Source: Sulfotelmatobacter sp963788225 (GTDB lineage: Bacteria; Acidobacteriota; Terriglobia; Terriglobales; Acidobacteriaceae). From it: 64,000 nucleotides of DNA. Positions within the stretch are counted from its first letter, which is position 1. Each line of letters opens with the position of its first letter. The notes under the pieces were generated by a model, which was not told where the DNA came from, did no database searches, and saw only the letters and a program-made list of their open reading frames with translations. Shown piece after piece: positions 1 through 8,200 of this stretch. The stretch spans positions 124,001 through 188,000 of the forward strand of contig CAWBGI010000003.1 in assembly GCA_963788225.1 (NCBI GenBank), written 5' to 3'. A program made the translations under genes and the position numbers.

Positions 1-1
1 G

Positions 2-2755
2 TATGAAATTCAGTCGCCCCTAGGCGCGGGCGGGATGGGTGAAGTCTACCGCGCCCGAGACACGCGCCTCGATCGCACCGTTGCTATCAAGATCCTGCCC
101 GCTCATCTTTCTTCCAACCCGGAGGCCAAGCTGCGATTCGAGCGCGAAGCGCGGGCCATCTCGTCGCTGAACCATCCCCACATCTGCACGCTCTACGATG
201 TCGGACATCAGGACGGGACGGATTATCTCGTCATGGAGTTTCTCGAAGGCGAAACCCTCGCCGACCGCCTGCGCAAGGGTCCACTGCCATTGCAGCAGGT
301 TCTGAAATACGGCATCGAGATCGGCCAGGGGCTCGAAACAGCTCACCGCACCGGAGTGGTTCACCGCGACCTGAAGCCAGGCAACATCATGCTGACAAAA
401 TCCGGGGCCAAGCTGATGGATTTTGGACTGGCGAAAGCGACGCCGCCCGTCGCTCCATCTTCCTCCGGCCTCAGCATGACTCAGTCCACTCCGGTCGGCG
501 CTCACCCCCTGACCACACAGGGCACGATCGTGGGCACGTTCCAGTACATGGCTCCGGAGCAAATCGAGGGCAAGGAAGCTGATGCGCGCAGCGATATTTT
601 CGCTTTCGGAGCGGTGCTATACGAGATGGTGACCGGCAAGCGCGCTTTCGAAGGCAAGAGCCAGCTCAGCGTCGCCAGCGCGATTCTCGAAAGAGATCCC
701 GCCCCAATCAGCGCGGCCAGCCGCGGCATTCCGCCCGCACTCGAAAGAACTATCGCCATTTGTCTGACAAAGGATCCCGAGCAACGCTGGTCAACTGCGC
801 ACGATGTGATGTTGCAATTGACGCTGATTGCGAACGCCGAGGACGGTACCAGCAAGCCCGCCACCGGGCGACTTACGAATCGCATCGCATCCGCCATCGC
901 GCTCGTTGCTCTGCTCGTGGGCGGCAGCATCGCCGCCCTCGTCGCCCATTGGACCCGGCCCACACCGCAATCCAGTCCGGTCATCCGTTTCTCCATCTCA
1001 TTTCCAAGGGATGCGCCTATGGCGCTGCCCAATCCCACTCCGACATTGGCGATTGCACCCGATGGTTCGGCCATTGCCTACGTGGGGGCACTCCGTCCCG
1101 TGCAGCCAGGAGTAGGCGGCAATGCGTCCCCACTAGGTCCAACGGGGATAACTGACGTGGCCGCGGCGTCCGGATTTTCCTCACGCGTGCTTACCGACAT
1201 TGGGTCACAGAGTGTCGCTGCCACCACGGCCCTCTACATACGGCGTATGGATCAGTCCGCGGCCGAACTCGTCCCGGGCGGCGAGGCAGCCGTCAACCCA
1301 TTTTTTTCGCCGGACGGTCAATGGTTGGGCTGGTTCTCGAAGGGCTTCATGAGGAAAGCGAGGCTCGGAGGCGGCGCGCCCGTCACCATCTGCGAAATCA
1401 GCGACATCTTCATGGGCGGAGCTTACTGGGCGCCCGACGGTTTCATCTACTTCACTCCCGGAGACCTCATGCGCGTCTCCGCCAGCGGAGGCCAGCCGGA
1501 ACTGTTGGCCAGAGTGGACACTACCAAAGACGCTGACTATCAATCGCCCCAACTCCTGCCTGGCGGGAAGGCCGTGCTGCTCACCCGCCGTCCGCTGAAC
1601 GTCACCAGCTACGACGACGCTGTGATCTTCGCCTATCGCCTCGATACGCACGAGAGCGTGACCCTGGTCGAGGGTGGCTCGTCGGGCATATACCTTCCCT
1701 CGGGGCATCTGCTGTATGCCCGTGTGGGCTCATTTTTTGCCATGCCGTTTGATGCCGCCAGGCTCAAGCCCCTGGGCGCTCCGGTGGAAGTCCTCCGCGG
1801 CGGCATGTTGAGCGAGAACGCGGGAAATGTCACGCTGGCAGTTTCCAGCAACGGCGTGCTGGCCTATGCCCCGGGCGGACCGATACAGAGCGACAATAGC
1901 GAAGTTCTTGCGGTCAGACATTCCGGTGCACCGCGTGTTCTATCGCCGAACCCGCGTATTTTTGATGAGCCGGTAGCGTCGCCCGACGGGCAAAACCTCG
2001 CCACGACGGTCCGCGCCGCCAACGACGACATCTGGCTGCTCAATCGTGCCCGCGGCGTCCTGACTCGCTTCACCTTCGCCGGCGGAGACAATCAGACCGC
2101 CATCTGGTCGGGCGACGGCTCCCACGTGATCTACTCCCGCTCCAACCGCACCCGCAACCTGTTCTGGCGTCCGGTGAATGGCGGCCCTGAAGAACGCCTC
2201 ACCAGCGGCGACACCACGCAGTTTCCCGATTCCACCACTCCCGACGGAAAACTCCTGGCCTTCACCCAGTGGACTGGGGCCAATGCCGACATTTATGTGC
2301 TGCCGCTCGACGGCGCCCATATTCCGCGGCCGCTCATCGCCACGCGTTTCAACGAGCAGGAAGGAATGTTCTCTCCCGACGGCAAGTGGCTGGCCTTTGT
2401 ATCCAATGAAAGCGGCAGCGATGAAGTGTATGTCCAGCCCTTCGGCCGCGAAGGTCTGCGCAGCGTAGTCTCCTCCGGTGGTGGAGTGCGTCCCTTGTGG
2501 GGCCGCGACGGCAAGAGCCTCTATTACTCGGCCGGCGACGCCGTCATGCAAGTTGTCTTCGATCCCGTGACCGGCAACGTCGGCCACACCACCGTAGCTG
2601 TGCGCCTGCCGCCGCGCACCGCAGTTTTCAGCGTCAGCCCCGACGGCGAGTTCATCGGCGTGCGCAAGGTAGCGGAGAGTCTCTCCACACCCGAATTGGA
2701 CATTGTCACCGAGTGGCTTCGCGAGTTGCGGACGCGCGTCCCAGCACCGAACTAA
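2..2755 (+). CDS. Ser/Thr protein kinase with TolB/PD40 beta-propeller, 5'-truncated by window edge
   Basis: Hanks-type membrane kinase; the start lies left of the window because the frame is open from base 2, and the first ATG (base 35) falls inside the glycine-rich loop GAGGMGEVY. Visible: VAIK lysine, catalytic HRDLKPGN, DFGLA, and an APEQ segment preceded by a long Ser/Thr/Pro-rich insert. A hydrophobic stretch at about residues 282-305 (counted from base 35) is one transmembrane helix. The remaining ~600 residues hold repeated SPDG/PDGKWLAF-type motifs, a PD40/WD40-like propeller that would lie outside the membrane. This layout is common in Acidobacteriota and suggests a sensor kinase reading an envelope signal. 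Ligand and targets are unknown. Family call is firm. Confidence 0.93.
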   Translation, partial: YEIQSPLGAGGMGEVYRARDTRLDRTVAIKILPAHLSSNPEAKLRFEREARAISSLNHPHICTLYDVGHQDGTDYLVMEFLEGETLADRLRKGPLPLQQVLKYGIEIGQGLETAHRTGVVHRDLKPGNIMLTKSGAKLMDFGLAKATPPVAPSSSGLSMTQSTPVGAHPLTTQGTIVGTFQYMAPEQIEGKEADARSDIFAFGAVLYEMVTGKRAFEGKSQLSVASAILERDPAPISAASRGIPPALERTIAICLTKDPEQRWSTAHDVMLQLTLIANAEDGTSKPATGRLTNRIASAIALVALLVGGSIAALVAHWTRPTPQSSPVIRFSISFPRDAPMALPNPTPTLAIAPDGSAIAYVGALRPVQPGVGGNASPLGPTGITDVAAASGFSSRVLTDIGSQSVAATTALYIRRMDQSAAELVPGGEAAVNPFFSPDGQWLGWFSKGFMRKARLGGGAPVTICEISDIFMGGAYWAPDGFIYFTPGDLMRVSASGGQPELLARVDTTKDADYQSPQLLPGGKAVLLTRRPLNVTSYDDAVIFAYRLDTHESVTLVEGGSSGIYLPSGHLLYARVGSFFAMPFDAARLKPLGAPVEVLRGGMLSENAGNVTLAVSSNGVLAYAPGGPIQSDNSEVLAVRHSGAPRVLSPNPRIFDEPVASPDGQNLATTVRAANDDIWLLNRARGVLTRFTFAGGDNQTAIWSGDGSHVIYSRSNRTRNLFWRPVNGGPEERLTSGDTTQFPDSTTPDGKLLAFTQWTGANADIYVLPLDGAHIPRPLIATRFNEQEGMFSPDGKWLAFVSNESGSDEVYVQPFGREGLRSVVSSGGGVRPLWGRDGKSLYYSAGDAVMQVVFDPVTGNVGHTTVAVRLPPRTAVFSVSPDGEFIGVRKVAESLSTPELDIVTEWLRELRTRVPAPN

Positions 2756-2895
2756 GGTATGAGGTCAATCGCGGCTCATCGGACTACCATTACTTTTTTT
2801 GAGAAAAGGCGACTTGACTTTTAGATCTGAATGCCGGGCAGACCAATCGGTTTCGGGCCAGAAGTCGGCTTCGGGGAGATCAACATTCATCCCCC

Positions 2896-3300
2896 TCATC
2901 GCGAGGTATCCTTTCGCCGCCGCTGCTCACTCTCCTTCACCATTTCGCTCAAATCCGCAACCGGCCGTATCTCGATCGGTCCGAGTCCATACTTAAAGCC
3001 TGGAAGCTGTGAGACCAGCTGAACGGCATGATTGAGGTCTCGCGCCTCAAGGATCTGAATGCCGCCGAGCTGTTCCTTGGTTTCCGTATAGGGGCCGTCG
3101 GTGGTCGTGACTTTGCCGTTTTTCCAGTACAGGGTCAACGCGGTCTCCGGAGGCTGAAGGGGTACTTCGGCAACCAGATGTCCGTTGGCGCGCAGATGGT
3201 CATTGTGCGCAAAGCATTCGTCGAGCATCGCGTGTCGCTCGCCCTCGGTCATCCCTTCGAATCTTCCTGGCTCGAGGTATCCCAAACAGATGTATTTCAT
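2896..3300 (-). CDS. YCII-related DGPF-domain protein (copy 1)
   Basis: About 134 residues beginning MKYICLGYLEPG. I chose the internal ATG at 3300 because AAGGAGGAACGG sits immediately upstream; the longer frame adds 20 unlikely residues. Hallmarks of the DGPF/YCII family are the central DGPYTETKEQLGG motif and the ILEARDLNHAVQL segment. Members are small ferredoxin-like-fold proteins typically found beside ECF42 sigma factors; their reaction is not established. It is one of three DGPF genes here. A candidate ECF42-type promoter lies 264 bp upstream at 3564-3591. The C-terminal tail is rich in Glu, Lys and Arg. Confidence 0.88.
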   Translation of the reverse strand: MKYICLGYLEPGRFEGMTEGERHAMLDECFAHNDHLRANGHLVAEVPLQPPETALTLYWKNGKVTTTDGPYTETKEQLGGIQILEARDLNHAVQLVSQLPGFKYGLGPIEIRPVADLSEMVKESEQRRRKDTSR

Positions 3301-3352
3301 CCGTTCCTCCTTGCTTCCGGCGGTGGTGTAGTTTGAACTCTGAATCTCACAA

Positions 3353-3472
3353 GGCGTCATCCCGAAGAGCCCGCGTTTTTACCAGCGGGCCGAGGGATCT
3401 CCCGTGGCACACAGCGTCGTAGCGGGAGATCCTTCGCTCCGCCTGAAGAACGGCTACGCTCAGGATGACGCC
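3353..3472. repeat. Composite palindromic repeat, MITE-like
   Basis: The outer arms are GGCGTCATCC (3353-3362) and GGATGACGCC (3463-3472), perfect inverted repeats. Inside are GGATCTCCCG/CGGGAGATCC arms (3395-3404, 3423-3432) and a small GCCCGC...GCGGGC hairpin followed by no gene. There is no coding potential I trust in 3301-3796. The nested symmetry and ~120 bp size resemble a small non-autonomous element or structured intergenic repeat. It lies between the DGPF gene and its candidate promoter, so it would be transcribed in that leader. Confidence 0.6.
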
Positions 3473-3563
3473 ATCGACGAGCGAAGATGCCATCAGAAAT
3501 TCAAACTCCACCGCTGCTTTGTTTCCTGTGACTCAGAGCCCAGCTCATCGTTCTGTTATCAGA

Positions 3564-3591
3564 TAGTCGTTCGGGAGACCGAAAATCGACA
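3564..3591 (-). promoter_or_regulatory. Candidate ECF42-type promoter (copy C)
   Basis: Read on the minus strand: TGTCGA (3586-3591), 16-bp spacer, CGACTA (3564-3569). Identical hexamers occur at 6616-6644 and 11831-11858. TGTCGA at -35 with a CGA/T-type -10 is, as I recall, the published ECF42 consensus, and an ECF42 sigma gene lies at 14836-16149. The leader to the DGPF start at 3300 would be unusually long, about 255 nt, so this copy is the weakest of the three. Confidence 0.45.
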
Positions 3592-3796
3592 GCTGCTCCT
3601 TTTGTTTTGGCCGCGTCAGAGGAATCTGTGGTCACTGATTGGTCGAATGGCGGTCGAAAAGTTGGCGGGCCAGCCCTCGGTTGTCGGCTCGGGCGAAGGT
3701 CGAGATTAAGCGCATGAGAAAACTGGACGAACTTACGGTGTTCGCCCGATTGACCTTCTCAAATCACTGCTCTCTGATCGGTTGAGGGTTCTGCAT

Positions 3797-4519
3797 ATGA
3801 AGCGTGTAATCAAAGGTGTGCACGTAATCCCAATGGGGTTCGCAAACGCCTTCCTGATCGAGGGCGACGACGGGTTGACGCTGATCGACGCCGGCTACCC
3901 GCATAAGCAGGCAGCGGTCTTCGGGGCGATCCGCAGGCTTGGCCATTCCCCAGACCAGCTCAAGCACCTGATCTTCACTCACGGCCACCCTGATCATATT
4001 GGTAGCGCTGCCGCGATCGTGCGGGAAACCGCTGCGAGGACCTACATGCACCCGCTCGATATCGCTCTGGCTGAGAGTGGAGGTCCCTTTCGGCCTCTGA
4101 CGCCGGCACCCGGTCTGTTGCGCCAAGCGATGTGCAGGCTGTTCTACCATCCCGACCAACGAATCGAGCGAGTTGCAATCGACCAGCCTTTAACCCCAGG
4201 GGAAATATTGCCCATTGCTGGTGGCATCGAAGTTATTCATACTCCGGGCCATTGCGCCGGACAGGTCGCGCTGCTGTGGCGTCAGGGACGAATGTTGTTC
4301 GCGGGCGACGTGTGCATGAACGTCATGGGCCTTGGTGATCCCGTCGGCTTCGAGAGTTTGAAGGAAGGCCGCGCAAGCCAGCGAAAAGTTGCCAGTCTTG
4401 CATTCGATGCGGCCGGGTTTGGTCATGGCGAACCTATCGTCCGTGATGCGTCAACGCGTTTCCGCAATAAGTACGGCCAAAATCCAGAGCACGTGCATCA
4501 ACAGCGATCGGCAGCTTAA
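3797..4519 (+). CDS. MBL-fold metallo-hydrolase
   Basis: 240 residues from the ATG at 3797, preceded by GAGGG; an in-frame TTG five codons earlier is possible but less likely. Metal ligands of the metallo-beta-lactamase fold are visible: THGHPDHIG (H62, H64, D66, H67), HTPGHCAGQ (H152), AGDV (D171) and a late FGHGE histidine. The zinc site should therefore be intact. Members hydrolyse lactones, thioesters or beta-lactams, or act in RNA processing; sequence alone does not fix the substrate. No signal peptide, so cytoplasmic. Stands alone on the plus strand. Confidence 0.9.
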   Translation: MKRVIKGVHVIPMGFANAFLIEGDDGLTLIDAGYPHKQAAVFGAIRRLGHSPDQLKHLIFTHGHPDHIGSAAAIVRETAARTYMHPLDIALAESGGPFRPLTPAPGLLRQAMCRLFYHPDQRIERVAIDQPLTPGEILPIAGGIEVIHTPGHCAGQVALLWRQGRMLFAGDVCMNVMGLGDPVGFESLKEGRASQRKVASLAFDAAGFGHGEPIVRDASTRFRNKYGQNPEHVHQQRSAA

Positions 4520-4599
4520 AGGGAGGGTGGCCAACTCGTAACGATCTTTGCGGGCATCATTCTCCTGTGTAAAGTACACATACGTAGTCTGGAGGATTC

Positions 4600-4995
4600 A
4601 TGCCGAACACACAGACGCTGATCGCTCAGGCCTACTCTGCCTTCAATCATCGGGATATCGACAGCGCCCTGGCGCTTATGAGTGAGAACGTTAGCTGGCC
4701 CAAGGCATCGGAAGGCGGGCGTGTCGTCGGGAAAGAAGAGATCCGGGCTTACTGGACCCGTCAGTGGAAGGAGTTTGATCCTCACGTGGAACCACTTGAG
4801 GTAATCGACCGGGGAGGCGGGATTACCGAAGTCAAAGTTCATCAGCTTGTGAAAAGCCTTGGTGGCGATGTCCTCTCTGATAGCGAAGTCTGGCACGTTT
4901 ATACCATCGCGAACGGCCTCATTGAACGCATGGAACTCAAGGAGAGCGAAACAAGCTCGGAGTCAACCCCATCTACAGCATTCTCCAGACACTAG
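4600..4995 (+). CDS. SnoaL-like / NTF2-fold protein
   Basis: 131 residues, start ATG 4600 with GGAGG just upstream. The N-terminal pattern LIAQAYSAFNHRDIDSALAL followed by MSENVSWP and a later VHVYTI-like strand (WHVYTIANGLIERME) is typical of the SnoaL-like/ketosteroid isomerase cone fold. Such proteins are small-molecule isomerases, hydrolases or binding proteins, and they often neighbour DGPF and VOC genes. The true reaction is unknown. The stop codon abuts a dispersed repeat. Confidence 0.8.
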   Translation: MPNTQTLIAQAYSAFNHRDIDSALALMSENVSWPKASEGGRVVGKEEIRAYWTRQWKEFDPHVEPLEVIDRGGGITEVKVHQLVKSLGGDVLSDSEVWHVYTIANGLIERMELKESETSSESTPSTAFSRH

Positions 4996-5034
4996 GGCGG
5001 GTGGGCCAGCCTTTGAATTGCCGAAGTTACCGGA
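4995..5034. repeat. Dispersed repeat GGGCCAGCC...TGAATTGCCGAA (copy 1)
   Basis: About 39 bp that recur with few changes at 8273-8311. The shared core runs GTGGGCCAGCCTTTGAATTG then CCGAARYTACC. Related GGGCCAGCC fragments occur at 8370-8410 and 12030-12060. Intergenic, immediately after the SnoaL-like stop codon. Function unknown. Confidence 0.65.
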
Positions 5035-5118
5035 AGACCGGAAGCCCTGCCACCCCGGCCACAATAATTTTTCTCCTGATTGAGTTTTCTTCCGCGGGTG
5101 AAGTTGCAGATTTTTCTG

Positions 5119-5673
5119 TCACTGTTTCACGTAGCGAAGCGCGACACATCCTGATTTGAGAGTCTTGGACTCGACAAGTTTCAGTTGTAAGCGCTCCCCC
5201 AGGTTAACGCCTTCCAACAACCGTCTCCCTTCTCCTACAAAGAGTGGCGCAATGACAAAACGATATTCGTCAACCAGACCAAGCGCTATAAGCTGTGAAG
5301 GAATATCTACACCACCGACCAGGATATTTTTGCCTGGTTCTTGCTTCAATTTAAGTATTTCATCGTGAAGGTTCGTACGAACAATTCTCGTATTTTTATC
5401 TTCTGCGCGGTCTAACGATCGCGAAAAAACAACTTTCTTCTTGGACACAAAGGTTTGAGCAAATTCCTTATCCGCTTTTGTCGAAGACGGATCTTTTGCG
5501 ACGTCAGGCCAATAAGGAACCATCAATTGATAGGTTTTACGCCCATAGACGAATAGGTCAACATCTCGCAAGAGGTGCGTGTAATGTTCAAGGTCTTCTT
5601 CATCGGGATTGAATTTGGTGTGGTCGCAGCAGCCATCCAGGGTAAGGTTGATTGCGTAGATTACATTTCTCAT
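5119..5673 (-). CDS. Dihydrofolate-reductase-like (RibD C-terminal domain) protein
   Basis: 184 residues. Signs of the RibD C-terminal/DHFR-like fold: N-terminal MRNVIYAINLTLDG, the FVYGRKTYQLM motif, KKVVFSRSL, and the C-terminal GGVDIPSQLIALGLVDEYRF followed by PLFVGEGRRLLEG. Members use NAD(P)H to reduce small molecules; the substrate is unknown and it is not a canonical folate DHFR. Codon usage is clearly more A/T-rich than neighbours (AAA lysines, TTT phenylalanines), which suggests recent acquisition. Monocistronic. Confidence 0.88.
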   Translation of the reverse strand: MRNVIYAINLTLDGCCDHTKFNPDEEDLEHYTHLLRDVDLFVYGRKTYQLMVPYWPDVAKDPSSTKADKEFAQTFVSKKKVVFSRSLDRAEDKNTRIVRTNLHDEILKLKQEPGKNILVGGVDIPSQLIALGLVDEYRFVIAPLFVGEGRRLLEGVNLGERLQLKLVESKTLKSGCVALRYVKQ

Positions 5674-5714
5674 TTGATTGTCCTGGCTCGCTCAAACTCG
5701 CGATTCGCGTCGCA

Positions 5715-5775
5715 GCGCCTGAAGGCGCATCGAAAATGCAGCAGTTACGGTATGCCTGAAGGCATACCCTGATAC
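5715..5775. repeat. Intergenic hairpin repeat (GGTATGCC-TGAA-GGCATACC)
   Basis: Two perfect short hairpins in series, GCGCC-TGAA-GGCGC (5715-5728) and GGTATGCC-TGAA-GGCATACC (5749-5768), followed by CTGATACGAA. The layout ...TTAC-hairpin-CCTG/CCTT is shared with the hairpin split by the IS1595 element at 20152/22190, and a related multi-hairpin stretch lies at 42400-42520. It sits upstream of the minus-strand DHFR-like gene. Confidence 0.6.
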
Positions 5776-5840
5776 GAATCTTGATGTTTTCGCAACCCCC
5801 CAAGTGTACCCGCGCTTGCTCGCCCTTTGCACAACTCGGC

Positions 5841-6539
5841 TTAGTGACCTTCCGTTCCGTCCGACCACCGTTGCACAGGAATCACGAACTGCGTCAGGTG
5901 CTCCACCACGGGGTCGCTCACAGCAACGACGGGGGAACCGGGCAGATTCGCTCCCCAAATTGCGGGGTCGGTGTCCGAATAGAAAAACATGAGGTGGGGA
6001 GGCCAGTGGGGGGTGGTGTCGCCGCCGTAGCCTTGCTTCGACAGCATGAAGCACATCGCTCCGGATTCCATCGGCGGCAGTTCTTTCTTGGCGATGGCCG
6101 CGGTGATGGACTCGGTCATCTGAGCTGGCGTACGCCCCGCCAGCCCCCACTCGGTCTCTTTGGTGAGGCGCAGAAGGTAAGAACGCCCGGCTGCGTTCAC
6201 ACACATGGGAACCCGCACTTTCGGATTCCAAAAGTCAGCATCCGCAGCAGATGTCCACGAGCGTCCCACGATACACACGAAACCGTTCTTGCCTTTGACC
6301 GCGGTTTCGAAACCGTGACGTCCAAGAACCAGGACCTCGGCATCGCGTGCAATGGACTCCGGCGCTGCACTTCGCGCCAGGGCTATTTCCGCACCCTGAT
6401 CCGTCATGAGATATTGGTCGATCGGGGCCATGTTCGTATATAGTGTCACGGCGTCCTGTGCCATCGCCTGATATGCCGTACCAAGCACCACAAGCAGTGC
6501 GAAGCTTTTGATTGCGATTGCGCTAATTTTCGTATTCAT
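5841..6539 (-). CDS. Exported protein of unknown function
   Basis: 232 residues from the ATG at 6539, which has GAGGAGG upstream; the longer frame to 6611 runs into the promoter. The first ~27 residues (MNTKISAIAIKS...YQAMAQ) are a signal peptide cut after AMA/Q. The mature part contains ALARSAAPESIARDAEV, GFVCIVGRSWTSA and MCFMLSKQGYGG, with several cysteines. I do not recognise a named family. A candidate ECF42-type promoter stands about 77 bp upstream, which links it to the DGPF genes. Confidence 0.75.
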   Translation of the reverse strand: MNTKISAIAIKSFALLVVLGTAYQAMAQDAVTLYTNMAPIDQYLMTDQGAEIALARSAAPESIARDAEVLVLGRHGFETAVKGKNGFVCIVGRSWTSAADADFWNPKVRVPMCVNAAGRSYLLRLTKETEWGLAGRTPAQMTESITAAIAKKELPPMESGAMCFMLSKQGYGGDTTPHWPPHLMFFYSDTDPAIWGANLPGSPVVAVSDPVVEHLTQFVIPVQRWSDGTEGH

Positions 6540-6615
6540 TGGTTTCCTCCTCGAATGGGACAAGTCTTCTTCCTGTAACGGCGTTGCGGCGGCCGTTTGC
6601 CCTGCCTTCACGATA

Positions 6616-6644
6616 TAGTCGAACGGCCGGACCAGAATTCGACA
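6616..6644 (-). promoter_or_regulatory. Candidate ECF42-type promoter (copy A)
   Basis: Minus strand TGTCGA (6639-6644), 17-bp spacer, CGACTA (6616-6621). About 70 bp around it (6590-6660) matches 11808-11880 nearly base for base, including GACCRGAATTCGACAAGTCG on the plus strand. Predicted leader to the exported-protein ATG is about 70 nt. Conservation across unrelated coding sequences marks it as regulatory. Confidence 0.65.
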
Positions 6645-6693
6645 AGTCGTCCAGGAAATTTTGTTTCTTCCGTGCTTAAAAACTAGGTGAACG

Positions 6694-6758
6694 TCCCGTC
6701 TGTCCCCGAATTTCGTCCCCCCGAATTTCGTCCCCGAATTTCCCCGTCCCCGAATTTC
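6694..6758. repeat. REP-like array GTCCCCGAATTT, left part
   Basis: Four same-orientation copies of TCCCCGAATTT or CCCCGAATTTC, the first preceded by CCGTCTG. The array continues right of the IS3 element at 8180-8200, so the IS has split it. The same core with the CCGTCTG prefix forms an inverted pair at 13651-13740. It resembles REP sequences mobilised by REP-associated tyrosine transposases; no such transposase gene is in the window. Confidence 0.6.
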
Positions 6759-6789
6759 TGGAGTGCACCCCTGAGGTGAGACAAAAGAA

Positions 6790-7797
6790 CTAGGGACAGT
6801 TGCGTTGCGAAAAACATTGTAAACCGGGGAGTGGGGTCTGGGGCGAGGGGGCGGTTAGCTCCCTCGCCCCAGTCAGCTCTGTAGAAGCTTCGAGGCTGCG
6901 GGCCCACAACTGCTGCTCGAAAGCGGCGGGCGTTTGATATCCGAGCGCCGAATGCAGCCGCTGGTGGTTGTAAGTGGTCTCTAAGAACGTCGCCAGGTCA
7001 CCGCGCAAGGCGTCCAGATCGCGCCAGTGGTTGCCGCGTACTTGCTCCTGCTTCAGGGTCTTCATGAAAGATTCAGCCTTGGCATTGTCGTAAGGATTGC
7101 CCACCCGACTCATGCTCGGTTGCGCGCCATGGTCGGCGAGCAGGGTGAGATAGTCGGAACATGCGTACTGGATGCCGCGGTCGGAATGATGAATCAAGCC
7201 CGGCGCGGGTTGTCGTTCCGCCAGTGCCAGGCGCAACGCCTCCAGTGCCAAACTCGCGCCCAGATGTCGCGCCAGCGCCCACCCGATCACCCGCCGGGAA
7301 TGTGCATCCAGCACCACGGCGAGATAGACAAACTCCTCCTGCAATCGCACATAGGTGATATCGGCCACCCAGAGTTCATTGAGGTTTTGCGTCACCAGGC
7401 CGCGCGCCAGGTTCGGCCATACCCGCCAGCCATGCTGCGAATCCGTCGTCGCCGGCACAAATCGCCGCCTGCGCAAACCGAGCAGATTGTCCTCGCGCAT
7501 GAGCCGCAACACGCGCTTGGCGTTGACCGGGAGCCCGCGCTGCCGCAACTCTCGCTGCACTCGCCGATAGCCATAGAACCGCTTCGCCACGATCACTTGC
7601 TGGATGGCATCGCGCACTGCCGTATCTACCTGTCGCGGTGCGGAGGCTTCCCAGTGCCGATAAAATCCCGCGCGGCTCACGCCGCTCAACTCGCACATTC
7701 GCTCCACCCTGAGGCCGCCTTGCTCGGCCCGCTCCGCGATCAACGTGCAGATCGCTTCCCGTCCACTCCGATGCGCCGCAAGGCTTCGCCGAAAAAA
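6790..7797 (-). CDS. IS3-family transposase OrfB (DDE integrase core)
   Basis: About 335 residues read after a -1 frameshift from orfA; the open frame extends upstream to 7986 but that part is out-of-frame orfA sequence. HTH_21-like N-terminal part (MCELSGVSRAGFYRHW), then the rve integrase core with catalytic D in ELWVADITYV, D in HHSDRGIQY and E in YDNAKAESFMKTLK. It catalyses strand transfer of the element. The C-terminal YNHQRLHSALGYQTPAAFE is the usual IS3 ending. Confidence 0.93.
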   Translation of the reverse strand, partial: FFRRSLAAHRSGREAICTLIAERAEQGGLRVERMCELSGVSRAGFYRHWEASAPRQVDTAVRDAIQQVIVAKRFYGYRRVQRELRQRGLPVNAKRVLRLMREDNLLGLRRRRFVPATTDSQHGWRVWPNLARGLVTQNLNELWVADITYVRLQEEFVYLAVVLDAHSRRVIGWALARHLGASLALEALRLALAERQPAPGLIHHSDRGIQYACSDYLTLLADHGAQPSMSRVGNPYDNAKAESFMKTLKQEQVRGNHWRDLDALRGDLATFLETTYNHQRLHSALGYQTPAAFEQQLWARSLEASTELTGARELTAPSPQTPLPGLQCFSQRNCP

Positions 7798-8120
7798 TCC
7801 AGTTCCAACTCCTGCTGCCCTACTTTGCGTTCTAACTCTGCGATCCGCTTCCGCGCCGCCAGCAACTCCCCACGTCCGGCCATGGCTTCCGACCCACTGG
7901 CCGCTGCCAGCGTTTGCTTTCGCGGTCTTCCTCTCCGCCGATGCACGAGCCCAGCTTCCCCTAACTCTGCGTACCGATCCTTCCACACGTACAGCCGCTT
8001 CCGTCGAATGCCCAGCTCTTGCGCCACCCCGCTCACGCTTTCTCCCGATAACACCCGCCGTACCGCGGCCAGCTTCAACTCCTTCGCGTATTCAATCTGC
8101 TTCGGTTCGCCTTGTGACAT
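7740..8120 (-). CDS. IS3-family transposase OrfA (helix-turn-helix)
   Basis: 126 residues, ATG 8120 with AGAGGAGAACGC upstream. HTH motif around VSGVAQELGIRRKRLYVW, a basic stretch RRRGRPRKQ, then a C-terminal leucine-zipper-like coiled coil (ELLAARKRIAELERKVGQQELELDFF in two steps). OrfA binds the IS ends and, alone, inhibits transposition. The heptamer near its 3' end yields the OrfAB fusion transposase. Confidence 0.93.
   Translation of the reverse strand: MSQGEPKQIEYAKELKLAAVRRVLSGESVSGVAQELGIRRKRLYVWKDRYAELGEAGLVHRRRGRPRKQTLAAASGSEAMAGRGELLAARKRIAELERKVGQQELELDFFGEALRRIGVDGKRSAR
7791..7797 (-). other. Programmed -1 frameshift slippery site
   Basis: On the coding strand the heptamer is T_TTT_TTC in the orfA frame (GAT-TTT-TTC), a perfect X_XXY_YYZ pattern. 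Slipping back one base joins ...LELDFF of OrfA to RRSLAAHRS of OrfB, giving the full IS3 transposase. Confidence 0.8.
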
Positions 8121-8179
8121 GCGTTCTCCTCTCGAGAACTGTCACCATTTTCCTTGTCTCAGTTTTGGGGTGCACTCCA

Positions 8180-8200
8180 TTTCCGTCCCCGAATTTCCCC
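8180..8200. repeat. REP-like array GTCCCCGAATTT, right part
   Basis: TTTCCGTCCCCGAATTTCCC directly beyond the IS3 right end. It continues the array at 6694-6758 when the IS and one TTTC copy are removed. Confidence 0.55.

Larger units (their letters stand above)
6759..8179 (-). mobile_element. IS3-family insertion sequence, complete, 1421 bp
   Basis: Both ends begin TGGAGTGCACCCC and share TGAGACAA five bases further in (left end at 6759; right end reads inward from 8179). The flanks carry the 4-bp direct repeat TTTC (6755-6758 and 8180-8183), a plausible target duplication. Inside are orfA and orfB on the minus strand with a T_TTT_TTC slippery heptamer in their overlap, the standard IS3 layout. 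All expected parts are intact, so it may be active. It inserted into the GTCCCCGAATTT array. Confidence 0.9.

Noticed and set aside
1940..2587. Long minus-strand frames inside the first kinase gene
   Set aside because: Shadows of a high-GC coding strand; no motifs or ribosome-binding sites.
3404..3709. 101-codon plus-strand frame between the DGPF and MBL genes
   Set aside because: Runs across a palindromic repeat and a promoter motif; no homology or ribosome-binding site.
7801..7986. N-terminal 60 residues of the long OrfB frame
   Set aside because: They are orfA read out of frame; OrfB is reached by the -1 shift at 7791-7797.
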